A stretch of DNA of 64,000 bases, taken from the NCBI GenBank assembly GCA_038318565.1, contig JBBQCI010000004.1, forward strand, positions 27,294-91,293, in the 5' to 3' direction. The stretch is from UBA11346 sp038318565 (GTDB taxonomy: Bacteria > Planctomycetota > UBA11346). Position 1 is the first letter of the stretch; every line of letters begins with the position of its first letter. The notes beneath the pieces are model-generated. The model did no database searches. It was not told the origin of the DNA and saw nothing but the letters and a program-made list of their open reading frames with translations. Positions 30,347 through 38,671 of the stretch are shown here, one piece after another. Both the position numbers and the translations under genes were made by a program.

Positions 30347-30595
30347 TTACCGGTGCTTCTTGAACCACCGATGCGTGATCCGCAGATCGAAGGTCTTGGC
30401 GACGTGCAGTCCGATCTCTTCGAGATTATACGGCTGCAGACGGTCCGGGTCCTCGGGCGGCAGGCAGGCTTCGTACTTCTCGAGTGCCTCGCGCGCGCGG
30501 TCGAGGATCTTTGGTCCCAGGGTGCGTGGCGTGATGATTCGCCAGCCATCCCGGTCGAAACCGATGCGCACCCCTTCGGGGACGAGAAATTCCAT
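30347..30595 (-). CDS. Small protein of unknown function
   Basis: 82 residues from ATG 30595 (an upstream ATG at 30622 would add nine). It is a charged, probably soluble protein (RIGFDRDGWRIITPR, ILDRAREALEKYEACLPP, LHVAKTFDLRITHRWFKKHR). I recognise no domain. The codon pattern and charge look real, and it fits the gap between the ATP-cone gene and hemQ without overlap. Confidence 0.5.
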   Translation of the reverse strand: MEFLVPEGVRIGFDRDGWRIITPRTLGPKILDRAREALEKYEACLPPEDPDRLQPYNLEEIGLHVAKTFDLRITHRWFKKHR

Positions 30596-30730
30596 GCCGG
30601 TCAGTGTACGCTTAGGTCCCATGTCAGCATGCTCGCGATTGGTCAGCGTTCGGCCAGCACTGCTACCTCGCCGCTTTCTCGCCCCTTCCTCGCCGCTTCC
30701 TCACGACGGTAGCCCCGTAGCGTCGCCGGC

Positions 30731-31540
30731 ATGAGCGAAGCGCCGATTGAGATCCCTCAGACCCGCGAGGGCTGGTATGTCCTCCATGATTGCTATGTGG
30801 TCGATTGGCCGCGTTGGCGGGCCTGTCATGCCGGTAACGACATCATTGAAGAGGCGATGGCCTGGCTCGAACGTGCCCAGCAGCCGGATAAGGGCGACAC
30901 CGCCCTCTTCAGCATCGTCGGACAGAAGGCCGACATGCTGTTTCTGCACTACCGTGAGAGCGTCGAAGCCCTCGACCAGGTCGAGCTCAGCTTCCGCCGT
31001 CTGCGTTTGCACGACTACCTCAAGCCAAGCTATTCCTTCCTCTCGGTGATCGAACTCGGGCTGTACGAAGTCACCGCCGGCGCGCGTCGCGCCCTGGCTG
31101 GACGCGGCCAGAACCCTGGTTCGCCAGGCTATGACGAAGCCTACAAACTCGAAGTCGACAAGCTGACCGAAGGCCTGACCGAGCGGCTTTACCGCAAGAT
31201 TCCTGGTCAGAGCCACATCTGCTTCTATCCGATGAGCAAGAGCCGCGGCGAGAGCAAGAACTGGTACGCCCTGACCGGCGACGAACGCCGTGCGTTCATG
31301 CGCAGCCACGGCCAGGTCGGCGCCAAGTACCGCGAGCAGGTCACCCAGATCGTGTCCGGTGCGATCGGCTTGGATGACTGGGAGTGGGGCGTCAGCCTGC
31401 ACGCTGACGATCCGATGGTGTTCAAGAAGCTGGTCACCGAGATGCGCTACGACCCGGCCAGCGCCTGGTACGCCGAATTCGGCCAGTTCTACGTCGGCGT
31501 CCGCCACCAACCCGCCGATCTGAACGAACTGTTGGCGTAG
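30731..31540 (+). CDS. hemQ: Coproheme decarboxylase HemQ (chlorite dismutase family)
   Basis: 269 residues. HemQ decarboxylates iron-coproporphyrin III to haem b in the coproporphyrin-dependent haem route. The ferredoxin-like halves are visible; ICFYPMSKSRGESKNWYAL places the catalytic Tyr at 166, and FMRSHGQVGAKY the proximal haem ligand His at 193. The C-terminal DDWEWGVSLHADDPMVFKKLV and FGQFYVG are standard. It lacks the Arg pattern of true chlorite dismutases. Its presence implies that the host makes haem by the coproporphyrin route; no other hem gene is in the window. Confidence 0.93.
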   Translation: MSEAPIEIPQTREGWYVLHDCYVVDWPRWRACHAGNDIIEEAMAWLERAQQPDKGDTALFSIVGQKADMLFLHYRESVEALDQVELSFRRLRLHDYLKPSYSFLSVIELGLYEVTAGARRALAGRGQNPGSPGYDEAYKLEVDKLTEGLTERLYRKIPGQSHICFYPMSKSRGESKNWYALTGDERRAFMRSHGQVGAKYREQVTQIVSGAIGLDDWEWGVSLHADDPMVFKKLVTEMRYDPASAWYAEFGQFYVGVRHQPADLNELLA

Positions 31541-31565
31541 CGTGGGATGATGTGGGCATGACGGT

Positions 31566-32591
31566 TCACGGCAGAAGTCGTCGGAACCCGTGCCCAAGTA
31601 TGACCATGAGGAAGATCAGGTTTCGCAGCGGCTGAGCCAGCCAACACCAGCGAACCGGTTTACCTTCAGTAGAATTCAGGCCTCGGGCTGCTGTGCGCAA
31701 TGTGCGCAGCGACATGGGCCATTCGGCAAGATTCGTCGTCCATCGGGGGTCGAAGCACTTGTCCCCGCCGTCGGAGCCCAGAAGTGCCCCGGCAATGGCG
31801 CCGATGGTGTCGGTGTCACCACCACAGCGGAGGATCGCTGCCAGGCATGCTGACGGATCGCCGCGATGGCGTAACCAGGCAAACAGAGCGACCGGGACGG
31901 AGTGATAGGCGTAGCCGGAGACGTAGTGGGGACAGCCCAGTGCGGTCGCGTAGGCATCCAGCGAATCGCCCGCGCGGTAGTGCGTTTCAAGAGCGGTGAC
32001 GAGATTAATCCACGATGCCTCGCCCGAGCAGGCCCGCCAGCGCTCCCACAGCAGGTCGGTCGATGCACTGCTGACAATCCAGGCTGCGGCTTCCGCTACT
32101 GCTCGTGCAGCTGCCAGCGCCCGTTCGTCGCGATGGGTGATCGTTGTGGATATGGTGACGAATTCCGTCCGGCGTTGCTGGTCATCCGCCCAGCACAGGC
32201 CGATGATGGCAGAACGCATCGCTGGACCGTTACCGGCCGAACTGACCCCGCTGCGGCTCGGTGAGAAGCCGACCCAGGAACGGAGCAAGCCTCGCGCGGT
32301 GGCTTTGCCACACCCGCCAGGCAGTGACAGCAGCCACCAGCGGAGCCGGGATGCCAGTGCTCTGCCGAAAAGAGCTGCGTCGTCCCCGGCCGCAAGCAGG
32401 GCTTGCGTGGTCAGGAACGCATGCTCGGTGTCGTCACTGACCATTCCATGGCCGCAGATCAGACGCTGCCGCAGTTCACCAGGGAACCGACGCGCGATGC
32501 GTTCGCGGGAGAGACCCTCGGCGGGCAGCAGGAGGCTGTCGCCAATAGCCGTGCCGATGAGGCAGCCAATAAAACGATTCTGGCGGTTCAT
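31566..32591 (-). CDS. ADP-ribosylglycohydrolase (DraG-like)
   Basis: 341 residues. The family metal motifs are all present: GTAIGDSLLLPAEG near residue 13, SDDTEHAF and GGDTDTIGAIAGALLGS near residue 265, which bind two divalent metals. It removes ADP-ribose from proteins or small ADP-ribosylated compounds. It is the last gene of the NAD operon; its start overlaps the NUDIX gene stop as ATGA. The likely role is to free ADP-ribose for the neighbouring NUDIX hydrolase. Whether it acts on protein or on metabolites is open. Confidence 0.9.
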   Translation of the reverse strand: MNRQNRFIGCLIGTAIGDSLLLPAEGLSRERIARRFPGELRQRLICGHGMVSDDTEHAFLTTQALLAAGDDAALFGRALASRLRWWLLSLPGGCGKATARGLLRSWVGFSPSRSGVSSAGNGPAMRSAIIGLCWADDQQRRTEFVTISTTITHRDERALAAARAVAEAAAWIVSSASTDLLWERWRACSGEASWINLVTALETHYRAGDSLDAYATALGCPHYVSGYAYHSVPVALFAWLRHRGDPSACLAAILRCGGDTDTIGAIAGALLGSDGGDKCFDPRWTTNLAEWPMSLRTLRTAARGLNSTEGKPVRWCWLAQPLRNLIFLMVILGHGFRRLLP

Positions 32592-33106
32592 GGCGATCCC
32601 ATTTGCTCGATCCACCACAGCGCCGCATGGATCTTATGGTCGATCAACGCCCCGGCCGCAGCCCGCTGCGTCAGCCAGGCCGGAACCGTGGCGAGTGGAA
32701 CTGCATGCACGGTGATCGCCTCTCCAGCAACACCGCCGCCAGCCCCGATCTGCCGCAGCCCAGTGGCGCGGACCAGGGTGCTGACTTCGCTGGTCAGGCC
32801 AGCTGACGAGGGGCCGCGGGTCAGGACGATGCAGGTCGCTGGCTCCCAGCCGGTCTCCTCGACCAGTTCCCGGGCGGCAGCGGTGGTCAGGTCCTCGTCG
32901 GCCTGCTCGTCGCCGACCAACCCGGCGGGCAGTTCGATGACTGGGGCGCCAACTGGGATGCGGTGCTGCTCGACCAGCAGCAGTTCGCCAGCCGGGGTCG
33001 TTGCGATGATGCCGACCACGGCGCTGGCGTTGCGGCGGCGGACGTACTCCCAGCCCTGGTCGCTGACCAGTTCGAGGAAACGCCCGGCGTGCAGGATCTG
33101 GGTCAT
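32588..33106 (-). CDS. NUDIX hydrolase, probably ADP-ribose pyrophosphatase
   Basis: 172 residues with an exact NUDIX box: Gly65-x5-Glu71-x7-Arg79-Glu80-x2-Glu83-Glu84-x-Gly86. Upstream LLLVEQHRIPVGAPVIELPAG is characteristic of the ADP-ribose pyrophosphatase (NudF-like) branch, which splits ADP-ribose to AMP and ribose 5-phosphate. It has no C-terminal winged helix, so it is an enzyme and not the NrtR regulator. It is coupled by 4-base overlaps to nadR upstream and to the ADP-ribosylglycohydrolase downstream. Confidence 0.93.
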   Translation of the reverse strand: MTQILHAGRFLELVSDQGWEYVRRRNASAVVGIIATTPAGELLLVEQHRIPVGAPVIELPAGLVGDEQADEDLTTAAARELVEETGWEPATCIVLTRGPSSAGLTSEVSTLVRATGLRQIGAGGGVAGEAITVHAVPLATVPAWLTQRAAAGALIDHKIHAALWWIEQMGSP

Positions 33107-34161
33107 GGGTGGCCTCCGGCGGCAAGTTCGGCTGTGATACGCGGTTGGGCGGCGATTGGCGGAGCGCCCGCCAACGGTCCAAGCAAGCGGTCGATGGCGG
33201 CGATAGCAGCCTGGAAGCGCTCGTCCCAGGTGCCGCGGATCACCGCGTACGGCCGGTCATGGCGCTCCAGTGCGTCACGGCAGCGGGTGAAGAACTCTTC
33301 CCGCCGGTGCGGCATGTCGCGCTGGCGGTCGTCGACCCATGGCACGTCGATGTCGCACAGCAGATAGAGATCGTGCTGGCGTTTCTGCGCCACCTCGGCG
33401 ATCCACGGGGCGACGCCACCAAAGTAGACCTCACTCCAGATCGTCGTGGTGAGGGTGTCGGTGTCGCAGATCAGCACCCGTTCGGCCTGTCGGGCGAGCG
33501 TGTCCTCGCTGGCGGCTTGGCCGAGGGCGATGCGGGCGATGTCGCTGGCGACGCACTTCCCGCCCTGGGGGTCCAGGTAGCCGCGAGCGTACTCCGGCAC
33601 CCAGACCGTGCGGTAGTGTTCGGCCAGACGCCTGGCCAGGGTGGTCTTGCCGGTGCTCTCGGGGCCGAACACCACGACCCGGCGGCAGAACCATGGCCGC
33701 ACCGTCTCCGGCAGATGCCGCCAGTTGGCGTACGGGTCCGCCCGGACGGCGGTGCCAGAGATCGGCACGCCAGCACGCCCCTGATCGACGACGAGGTGCT
33801 CGGCGCCGACCCGGCGGGCCAGTTCGGGACCGTAGTCTTCGCTGCTGAAAACTACGTCGATCGGCCCGGGCACGGCGCGTCGGATCACCGGCAGCCAGAG
33901 CTCCCAGAAACGGGGATGCGATTCGGGCGTGGCCGGCAGATCATCGGGGACATGGACGACGTCACAGCCGGGCAGCATGTCGCGTACCCAGGCGGCACGG
34001 CAAGGCCCGGGAATGGGTTCGTTGGGGTGCGTGCACACCAACACGCTGAGGCGATCACAGCAGTGCATGCCAAAGCCGGCCAGGTAACGATGTCCCTGGG
34101 TCGGCGGCATGAACTTGCCGAGGATCATCCCGCGGCGGAAGCGCGGATATTCTTGGTCCAT
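33103..34161 (-). CDS. nadR: NadR: NMN adenylyltransferase / nicotinamide riboside kinase
   Basis: 352 residues with two domains. The N-terminal nucleotidyltransferase (GKFMPPTQGHRYL, residues 15-27; SGTAVR, 135-140) joins NMN and ATP to NAD. The C-terminal kinase has a Walker A at 166-173 (GPESTGKT) and phosphorylates nicotinamide riboside. The enterobacterial N-terminal repressor helix-turn-helix is absent, so this is the purely enzymatic form. It overlaps pnuC by 37 bases and the NUDIX gene by 4, which is strong evidence of one operon for import and conversion of nicotinamide riboside. Confidence 0.94.
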   Translation of the reverse strand: MDQEYPRFRRGMILGKFMPPTQGHRYLAGFGMHCCDRLSVLVCTHPNEPIPGPCRAAWVRDMLPGCDVVHVPDDLPATPESHPRFWELWLPVIRRAVPGPIDVVFSSEDYGPELARRVGAEHLVVDQGRAGVPISGTAVRADPYANWRHLPETVRPWFCRRVVVFGPESTGKTTLARRLAEHYRTVWVPEYARGYLDPQGGKCVASDIARIALGQAASEDTLARQAERVLICDTDTLTTTIWSEVYFGGVAPWIAEVAQKRQHDLYLLCDIDVPWVDDRQRDMPHRREEFFTRCRDALERHDRPYAVIRGTWDERFQAAIAAIDRLLGPLAGAPPIAAQPRITAELAAGGHP

Positions 34162-34751
34162 AAGCGGATTCCCAGGATGCAGAGGACGAGGAAGACAGCG
34201 TAGAGACCGGCAGTCAGATAGAGGTGCTTGTAGGCATAGAGCGGAATGTAGACGAGGTCGGTGACGATCCACACCCACCAGTTTTCCAGCTTCTTCTTGG
34301 AGATCATCCACTGCGCGATCAGGCTGGAGACAGTCGGAGCGGCATCCCACCACGGTACATCGGTGTCAGTGAAGCGTTCAAGCAGGAACCCCATCGGCAC
34401 ATAGGCGAGCACGGCGATCGCCCCTAAGGTCAGCCACTGGCGTGGCGAGGTGCGCGTGATGGTCAATTCGCGGCGGTTCGCGCCGCCATGCATCCATTGC
34501 CACCAGCCATAGATCTGCAATACGACGTACACGACCTGCAGCCCGGTGTCGCCGTAGAGCCGGGCCTGCCAGAACAGCAGGATGTAGAGCGCGACGTTGA
34601 TGAGGCCGCTCGGCCAAGCCCACACGCTTTCGCGGACGTAGGCGATCACCGACCACAAGCCGAAGATTGTTGCGGTGATTTCCAGCGGGCTCATCTGCAG
34701 CCACGGCAGGCTCTGCAGGGGAATCAGCGGAGTCAGGAACCAGTCGGACAA
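34125..34751 (-). CDS. pnuC: Nicotinamide riboside transporter PnuC
   Basis: 208 residues, about seven membrane helices. The family core is ESVWAWPSGLINVALYILLFW followed by ARLYGDTGLQVVYVVLQIYGWWQW, and later KLENWWVWIVTDLVYIPLYAYK. PnuC moves nicotinamide riboside by facilitated diffusion, driven by phosphorylation inside by NadR, its direct neighbour. The start is a TTG at 34751 preceded by a GGAGG Shine-Dalgarno; the longer frame to 35003 is only read-through over the upstream gene. Confidence 0.94.
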   Translation of the reverse strand: MSDWFLTPLIPLQSLPWLQMSPLEITATIFGLWSVIAYVRESVWAWPSGLINVALYILLFWQARLYGDTGLQVVYVVLQIYGWWQWMHGGANRRELTITRTSPRQWLTLGAIAVLAYVPMGFLLERFTDTDVPWWDAAPTVSSLIAQWMISKKKLENWWVWIVTDLVYIPLYAYKHLYLTAGLYAVFLVLCILGIRLWTKNIRASAAG

Positions 34752-34759
34752 GAGACCTC

Positions 34760-35224
34760 CTACGGCGTGAGTCGTTGGCGGATGATGCGGAGAACGTCGT
34801 CCAGGCCATCGCAGACAGGCACGTCGTGACGCGCGCACACGGCCCGGACATTGCCGCGACGATGAAAGCCCGGAGGGCATCCGACGACCAGCCGGCGAAG
34901 CCGGGCATGCAGCCCGAGTTCGAGCAACGAAACCGGTGCCTGAGAACCGGCTGGCAGCCAGCAGATGATGGCATCGGCCTGTTCCAAGGCGTCCAGTTCC
35001 CAAGCGACCTGCTCGGCGAAGCGTGGATCATCGAGATCCTGGCCCCAGGACGCGTCCCAGGCATCGCGCCGAGGGTTGAGCGCGGTGCCGGGCATATCCG
35101 TCAGCGCGGAAACGACCCGGTCCTGCCAGCGCTCGGCCCGATTCATGTCGATGGCTCCGGCCAGGAACAGCCAGGGCCGTGGAAGATCGGCTATCACGAG
35201 AGCCGGTGGCTTGATCTCTTTCAT
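34760..35224 (-). CDS. Nucleoside 2-deoxyribosyltransferase-like protein
   Basis: 154 residues of the nucleoside 2-deoxyribosyltransferase-like family (PF15891 type). The start of the fold is LFLAGAIDMNRAERWQDRVV, and the typical C-terminal part is LEQADAIICWLPAGSQAPVSLLELG, with the catalytic-site Glu in LLELG. Related proteins cleave the N-glycosidic bonds of nucleosides. As first gene of the NAD operon it may split a nicotinamide nucleoside or a related compound, but its true substrate is not known. Its promoter is at 35284-35312. Confidence 0.82.
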   Translation of the reverse strand: MKEIKPPALVIADLPRPWLFLAGAIDMNRAERWQDRVVSALTDMPGTALNPRRDAWDASWGQDLDDPRFAEQVAWELDALEQADAIICWLPAGSQAPVSLLELGLHARLRRLVVGCPPGFHRRGNVRAVCARHDVPVCDGLDDVLRIIRQRLTP

Positions 35225-35283
35225 TGATCGGCCTCATCGAGGTCAATCCACAGGGGATGGCTTACAGGTGTCATGCGTACACA

Positions 35284-35312
35284 AAGATAGCGTAACATAC
35301 ACACTATGTCAA
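35284..35312 (-). promoter_or_regulatory. Promoter of the NAD salvage operon
   Basis: On the minus strand a perfect -35 TTGACA (35312-35307) and a -10 TATCTT (35289-35284) are 17 bp apart. They lie 60 bp upstream of the first gene's ATG at 35224 in an AT-rich stretch. Confidence 0.8.
35287..35307. promoter_or_regulatory. Palindrome inside the NAD operon promoter (candidate operator)
   Basis: ATAGCGT and ACACTAT form an inverted repeat (6 of 7 positions) around 7 bases and fill the spacer between the -35 and -10. A repressor bound here would block RNA polymerase. The regulator (an NrtR-, NiaR- or NadQ-type protein) is not in the window. Confidence 0.45.
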
Positions 35313-35431
35313 CGTCGCGTTAGGGGCGCTAGCTGTTCGGATTGGATCGTAGGTAACGGTGGTTCCAAGCCGGTAGCAGGTCGAAACCGGTATCCGTTTA
35401 CTGGATTTTCCGACGGCTATAAACGCCTCCC

Positions 35432-35764
35432 ATGCTTCGCCTGCTATTGGTCGTGCTGGTGCTGTCAGGCTGCGAGTTCGCCGGGGCTGGTTACGGTTCC
35501 AGCGACAACGTGGCGTGGGCCTTTACGATCAATAACGGCGCGCCAACCACCAGCGGCGGACTGATCGTGGTGGTTACCTATCAGAGTGGCGGCACCGCCA
35601 GCTATATGGTGCCAGCGGGTGGAACGCTGAACGTACCGGCAGATGGCCGTTCGGTGATGATCACCAGCGGCAGTGCGTCGACCACCGTCACGGCTGGTCA
35701 AAGTTGGTATTGGACGGGCAGTACGTGGTCGAATGGGGCCATCGCTCCATCAGTTGCCGGCTGA
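35432..35764 (+). CDS. Small secreted lipoprotein, unknown function
   Basis: 110 residues. The signal peptide ends in a lipobox (LVLSGC, Cys14). The mature part is Ser/Thr/Gly-rich and beta-strand-like (GGLIVVVTYQSGGTASYMVPAGGTLNVPADGR, split by turns), suggestive of a small beta-sandwich. I recognise no family. It is divergent from the NAD operon and convergent with the ThiF/MoeB gene, whose stop abuts its own. Confidence 0.7.
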   Translation: MLRLLLVVLVLSGCEFAGAGYGSSDNVAWAFTINNGAPTTSGGLIVVVTYQSGGTASYMVPAGGTLNVPADGRSVMITSGSASTTVTAGQSWYWTGSTWSNGAIAPSVAG

Positions 35765-36796
35765 TCAGCCAAGCCAGCGGTCACATAGCGCCCGGGCGCG
35801 CATGGCATCGTCGACACCCTGGATCAGCACGCGACCGTCGGCGAAGCAGGTCGCGACTGCGTCGCCATCACGAAAGCGGACGAACACCTCGTTGACGGAC
35901 ACCAGCGCTGGACCAAGGCGTTGGGCTAGACGTGCCAGATCACCGGGAGGCGGGCGCCGCACCTGCACGGCCTGCCGTCCGCACAGCACGATCGCCGGCT
36001 CGTCGCCGGCGGCCAACATCGGGTGATCGGCGTGCGGCCCGCAGGCGCGGCAGTCCGGATCACGAGACAGGGCGATACGCTGGAAACGGTTGCTCCACAG
36101 GTCGCAACTCCACAGCTCGCGTCGGACGGCAGCCAGATCGCCGACCAGAATCTTGAGCGCTTCGGCGGCCTGCCAGGCGGCAACCAGCCGGACGGCAGGT
36201 CCGATCACCCCGGCCGTATCGCAGGTTGGATTGTCGGCCGCGGCTGGCGGTTCGTCTTGCAGGCAGCGCAAGCAGGCGGTGGTTCCCGGCAGGATGGGCA
36301 GGCACAGGCCATAGGCCCCGAGCACCGCTCCGTGCACCCACGGCACGCCAGCGCGGCAACAGACCTCGTTGAGGAGGTGACGGGTCGGGAAGTTGTCGAG
36401 ACCGTCCATCACCACATCGCAGTCGGCGATCAGAGCCGTTGCGCTGGCGGCATTGAACTCGCCGGCGATCGGCTGGTAGATCAGCGACGGATCGATGGCC
36501 GCGAGATGCGCGGCGGCAGCGTGGGCCTTGGGTCGTCCCTCGACGGCATCAGCATGGTCGTAAAGGGCCTGGCGCTGGAGATTCGACATCTCGACGACAT
36601 CCCGGTCGATCAGCCGAAGTCGTCCAACTCCGGCCCGGGCCAGCAGTTCCGCAACCGCCGAGCCGAGGGCGCCGACCCCGACGATGGCGACCGTGGCCTC
36701 GTGCAGGCGTTGCTGTCCGGCTGAACCAATTGGGGCAAAGCGGGTCTGACGGGCATGGCGGCCGTCGACATCCAGGTCTGGGTGCGGTGACGCCAT
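35765..36796 (-). CDS. thiF: ThiF/MoeB-type sulfur-carrier adenylyltransferase
   Basis: 343 residues of the E1-like superfamily, which adenylates the C-terminal Gly of ThiS or MoaD. The ATP-binding Rossmann motif is VGVGALGSAVAELL; LIDRDVVEMSNLQRQ follows. CLRC and CRAC form the zinc site, and NPTCDTAGVIG holds the conserved Cys. A further 100 residues ending in FADGRVLIQGVDD match the C-terminal domain of Bacillus-type ThiF. The ATG at 36796 is preferred to an upstream TTG at 36829. Whether it serves thiamine or molybdopterin cannot be told, since no carrier gene is nearby. Confidence 0.87.
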   Translation of the reverse strand: MASPHPDLDVDGRHARQTRFAPIGSAGQQRLHEATVAIVGVGALGSAVAELLARAGVGRLRLIDRDVVEMSNLQRQALYDHADAVEGRPKAHAAAAHLAAIDPSLIYQPIAGEFNAASATALIADCDVVMDGLDNFPTRHLLNEVCCRAGVPWVHGAVLGAYGLCLPILPGTTACLRCLQDEPPAAADNPTCDTAGVIGPAVRLVAAWQAAEALKILVGDLAAVRRELWSCDLWSNRFQRIALSRDPDCRACGPHADHPMLAAGDEPAIVLCGRQAVQVRRPPPGDLARLAQRLGPALVSVNEVFVRFRDGDAVATCFADGRVLIQGVDDAMRARALCDRWLG

Positions 36797-36936
36797 GTCG
36801 GACAGTCTGGTGTTGTGTGGGAACGGCAATCCCCACCCGCGTCATCGAGCCATACTACGGGATGACGGTCGCCCACGTAGGTCTTGACCCTGCAAGGGTC
36901 GGTTTACTCTCCTCCGCCCTTACCTGAGAGGTCAAC

Positions 36937-37155
36937 ATGGCAGTTCCCAAACGTCGCGTCAGCCACGGTCGCAAGAAGCTCCGCAATCAGCACATCAACC
37001 GCATCACCGCTGCCGCCCTGTCGGTCGACCGCCAGACGAAGAGTGTCCATCGTCCCCATCAGGTCGATCTGCGCACCGGCCTCTACAAGGGCAAGCAGGT
37101 CCTGTTCAAGGACGATGACAAAGCCGACGACGCGGCCAAGCCCGACGCGAAGTAA
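36937..37155 (+). CDS. rpmF: 50S ribosomal protein L32
   Basis: 72 residues starting MAVPKRRVSHGRKKLRNQHI, the invariant L32 opening. It lacks the zinc-binding cysteines and carries an extra acidic and lysine tail. It is followed 6 bp later by plsX, the common rpmF-plsX pair that links ribosome synthesis to lipid synthesis. Upstream there is a TTGACC at 36884-36889 with a possible -10 TACTCT at 36905-36910; the 15-bp spacing is short. Confidence 0.95.
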   Translation: MAVPKRRVSHGRKKLRNQHINRITAAALSVDRQTKSVHRPHQVDLRTGLYKGKQVLFKDDDKADDAAKPDAK

Positions 37156-37161
37156 GCGGTC

Positions 37162-38193
37162 ATGATCCGACTCGCCCTCGATGCGATGGGCGGAGACGAC
37201 GCGCCCTTGGCCATGGTCCAGGGTGCGATCGACTACGCCCGTGCATTCCCCACCCACGAGGTCGTACTTGTGGGACGTACGATCGACATCCGGTCGTGCT
37301 TGAAGAAAGAGGGCGCCGATCCGAAGAATATCCGGGTCGAGGACGCGCCCGAAGTCATCGGTATGGCGGAGAAGATCTCCGCTTTGGAGGAGCGCCCGAA
37401 CGACTCGATGAACCGCTGCGCCCAGTTGGTCAAGCGTGGCGATGCCGACGCTATGATCCTGTGTGGCAATACCGCATGCTCTGTGGCGGTCGCCCAGCTG
37501 CGCCTGCGCCGCATCCCCGGCGTCAAACGAGCCGGTATTCTCACCCCGCTGCCCAATCCCAAGGGACACACCTGGGTGATCGATATGGGCGCAAATAGCG
37601 TGAACAAGCCAGAGCACCTGGTCGACTTCGCCCTGCTCGGCGCCTCGTTCCTGGAAAGTTCCTACGGCCTGGAACGGCCGCGTGTCGGCGTGCTGTCGAT
37701 CGGCGAGGAGGATGGCAAGGGGGTCGAACTGACCGCCGACACTCTGACGCTGTTGCGCAAGACCAACCTGAACGTGATCGGCAACGTCGAAGGCCACCAC
37801 ATCTACCGTGGGGTCGTCGACTTGGTGGTGTGCGATGGTTTCACCGGCAACGTCCTGCTCAAGGCGAGCGAAGGCGTGTCCGAGGCGATGATGACCATCC
37901 TTAGGGAAGAGATCTACGCCAGCCTACGCAACAAAATCGGTGCCCAGATCATGCGCCCGGCCTTCGACGGTCTGCGACGGCGCATCCACTGGTCACTGGT
38001 CGGCGGAGCCCTGCTCGCCGGCGTCGACGGGGTGACCATCATTGGTCATGGACGCAGCGATCGCATCGCGGTCTTCCATGCCCTCAAGCAGGCTGCCCGT
38101 GCGGTCGAGGGGCATTCGATCGAGCGCATGCGTGAGCGCTTCAAAGCGATCACCAGCACTGCCCAGGCGGCGGTCACCGATGGCGCAGCCTGA
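37162..38193 (+). CDS. plsX: Phosphate acyltransferase PlsX
   Basis: 343 residues. PlsX makes acyl-phosphate from acyl-ACP for phospholipid synthesis. The opening IRLALDAMGGDDAP is diagnostic, followed by MILCGNTACSVAVAQ, VIDMGANSVNKPEHLVDFALLG, VDLVVCDGFTGNVLLKASEG and GGALLAGVDGVTIIGHGRS. One visible deviation is GNTAC where most members have GNTGA. It is downstream of rpmF and overlaps the next membrane-protein gene by 14 bases. No fab genes follow. Confidence 0.95.
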   Translation: MIRLALDAMGGDDAPLAMVQGAIDYARAFPTHEVVLVGRTIDIRSCLKKEGADPKNIRVEDAPEVIGMAEKISALEERPNDSMNRCAQLVKRGDADAMILCGNTACSVAVAQLRLRRIPGVKRAGILTPLPNPKGHTWVIDMGANSVNKPEHLVDFALLGASFLESSYGLERPRVGVLSIGEEDGKGVELTADTLTLLRKTNLNVIGNVEGHHIYRGVVDLVVCDGFTGNVLLKASEGVSEAMMTILREEIYASLRNKIGAQIMRPAFDGLRRRIHWSLVGGALLAGVDGVTIIGHGRSDRIAVFHALKQAARAVEGHSIERMRERFKAITSTAQAAVTDGAA

Positions 38194-38671
38194 TCTGATC
38201 GATCTGCGCTCCCGCCCGCGCGGGGCGCAATTCGCCTTCATCATGGTGGTTGCCGTGGTGACCGGGGCAGGCGGGACCTGGCTGACGTTAGCCCTGGATG
38301 CCGCCGTGCGTCCGGGCTGGCCGCTCGCCCTTGGCATCGGCACCGGCATCGCCATTGGCGTGGTGTTTTTCGCTATGCAGGGGGCCCGGGTGGTGGTCGA
38401 CGTCGAACGTAATCTGACCTACAGCCTGCATGGGCGGGCGAATCTGGTGGTGAACCTAGCGGCAGCGGGCGTCATCCGTCCGGTTGCCGATCGCATGGTG
38501 CACGGCATTGGGCTGGAGCTCACCGACATCAAGCAGGTCCGCTTTCTGCATAAGGGTGGCATCAGCCCTGAGCGCATGCGTCGTTGGCGTGAGCAGTTCG
38601 GGGTCGACCTGGTGCTCGAAGGCTTCCCCGCCGAACTGGCCGAGCAGCTGATAGCACTTCGTCAGGGCTAG
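38180..38671 (+). CDS. Small membrane protein, unknown function
   Basis: 163 residues. Two membrane helices (about 18-38 and 47-67) precede a soluble part with ARVVVDVERNLTYSLHGRANLVVN and a C-terminal MRRWREQFGVDLVLEGFPAELAEQL. No family is recognised. It overlaps plsX by 14 bases, so it is probably translated from the same message, perhaps with a role at the membrane during lipid synthesis. Its 3' end overlaps the convergent regulator gene by 4 bases. Confidence 0.7.
   Translation: MAQPDLIDLRSRPRGAQFAFIMVVAVVTGAGGTWLTLALDAAVRPGWPLALGIGTGIAIGVVFFAMQGARVVVDVERNLTYSLHGRANLVVNLAAAGVIRPVADRMVHGIGLELTDIKQVRFLHKGGISPERMRRWREQFGVDLVLEGFPAELAEQLIALRQG

Noticed and set aside
33109..34203. 364-residue plus-strand frame across nadR
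   Set aside because: Antisense to the well-conserved NadR; no domain recognised.
36884..36910. TTGACC-15-TACTCT as a promoter of rpmF-plsX
   Set aside because: The spacing is two bases short and the -10 is weak, so it is not listed as a feature.
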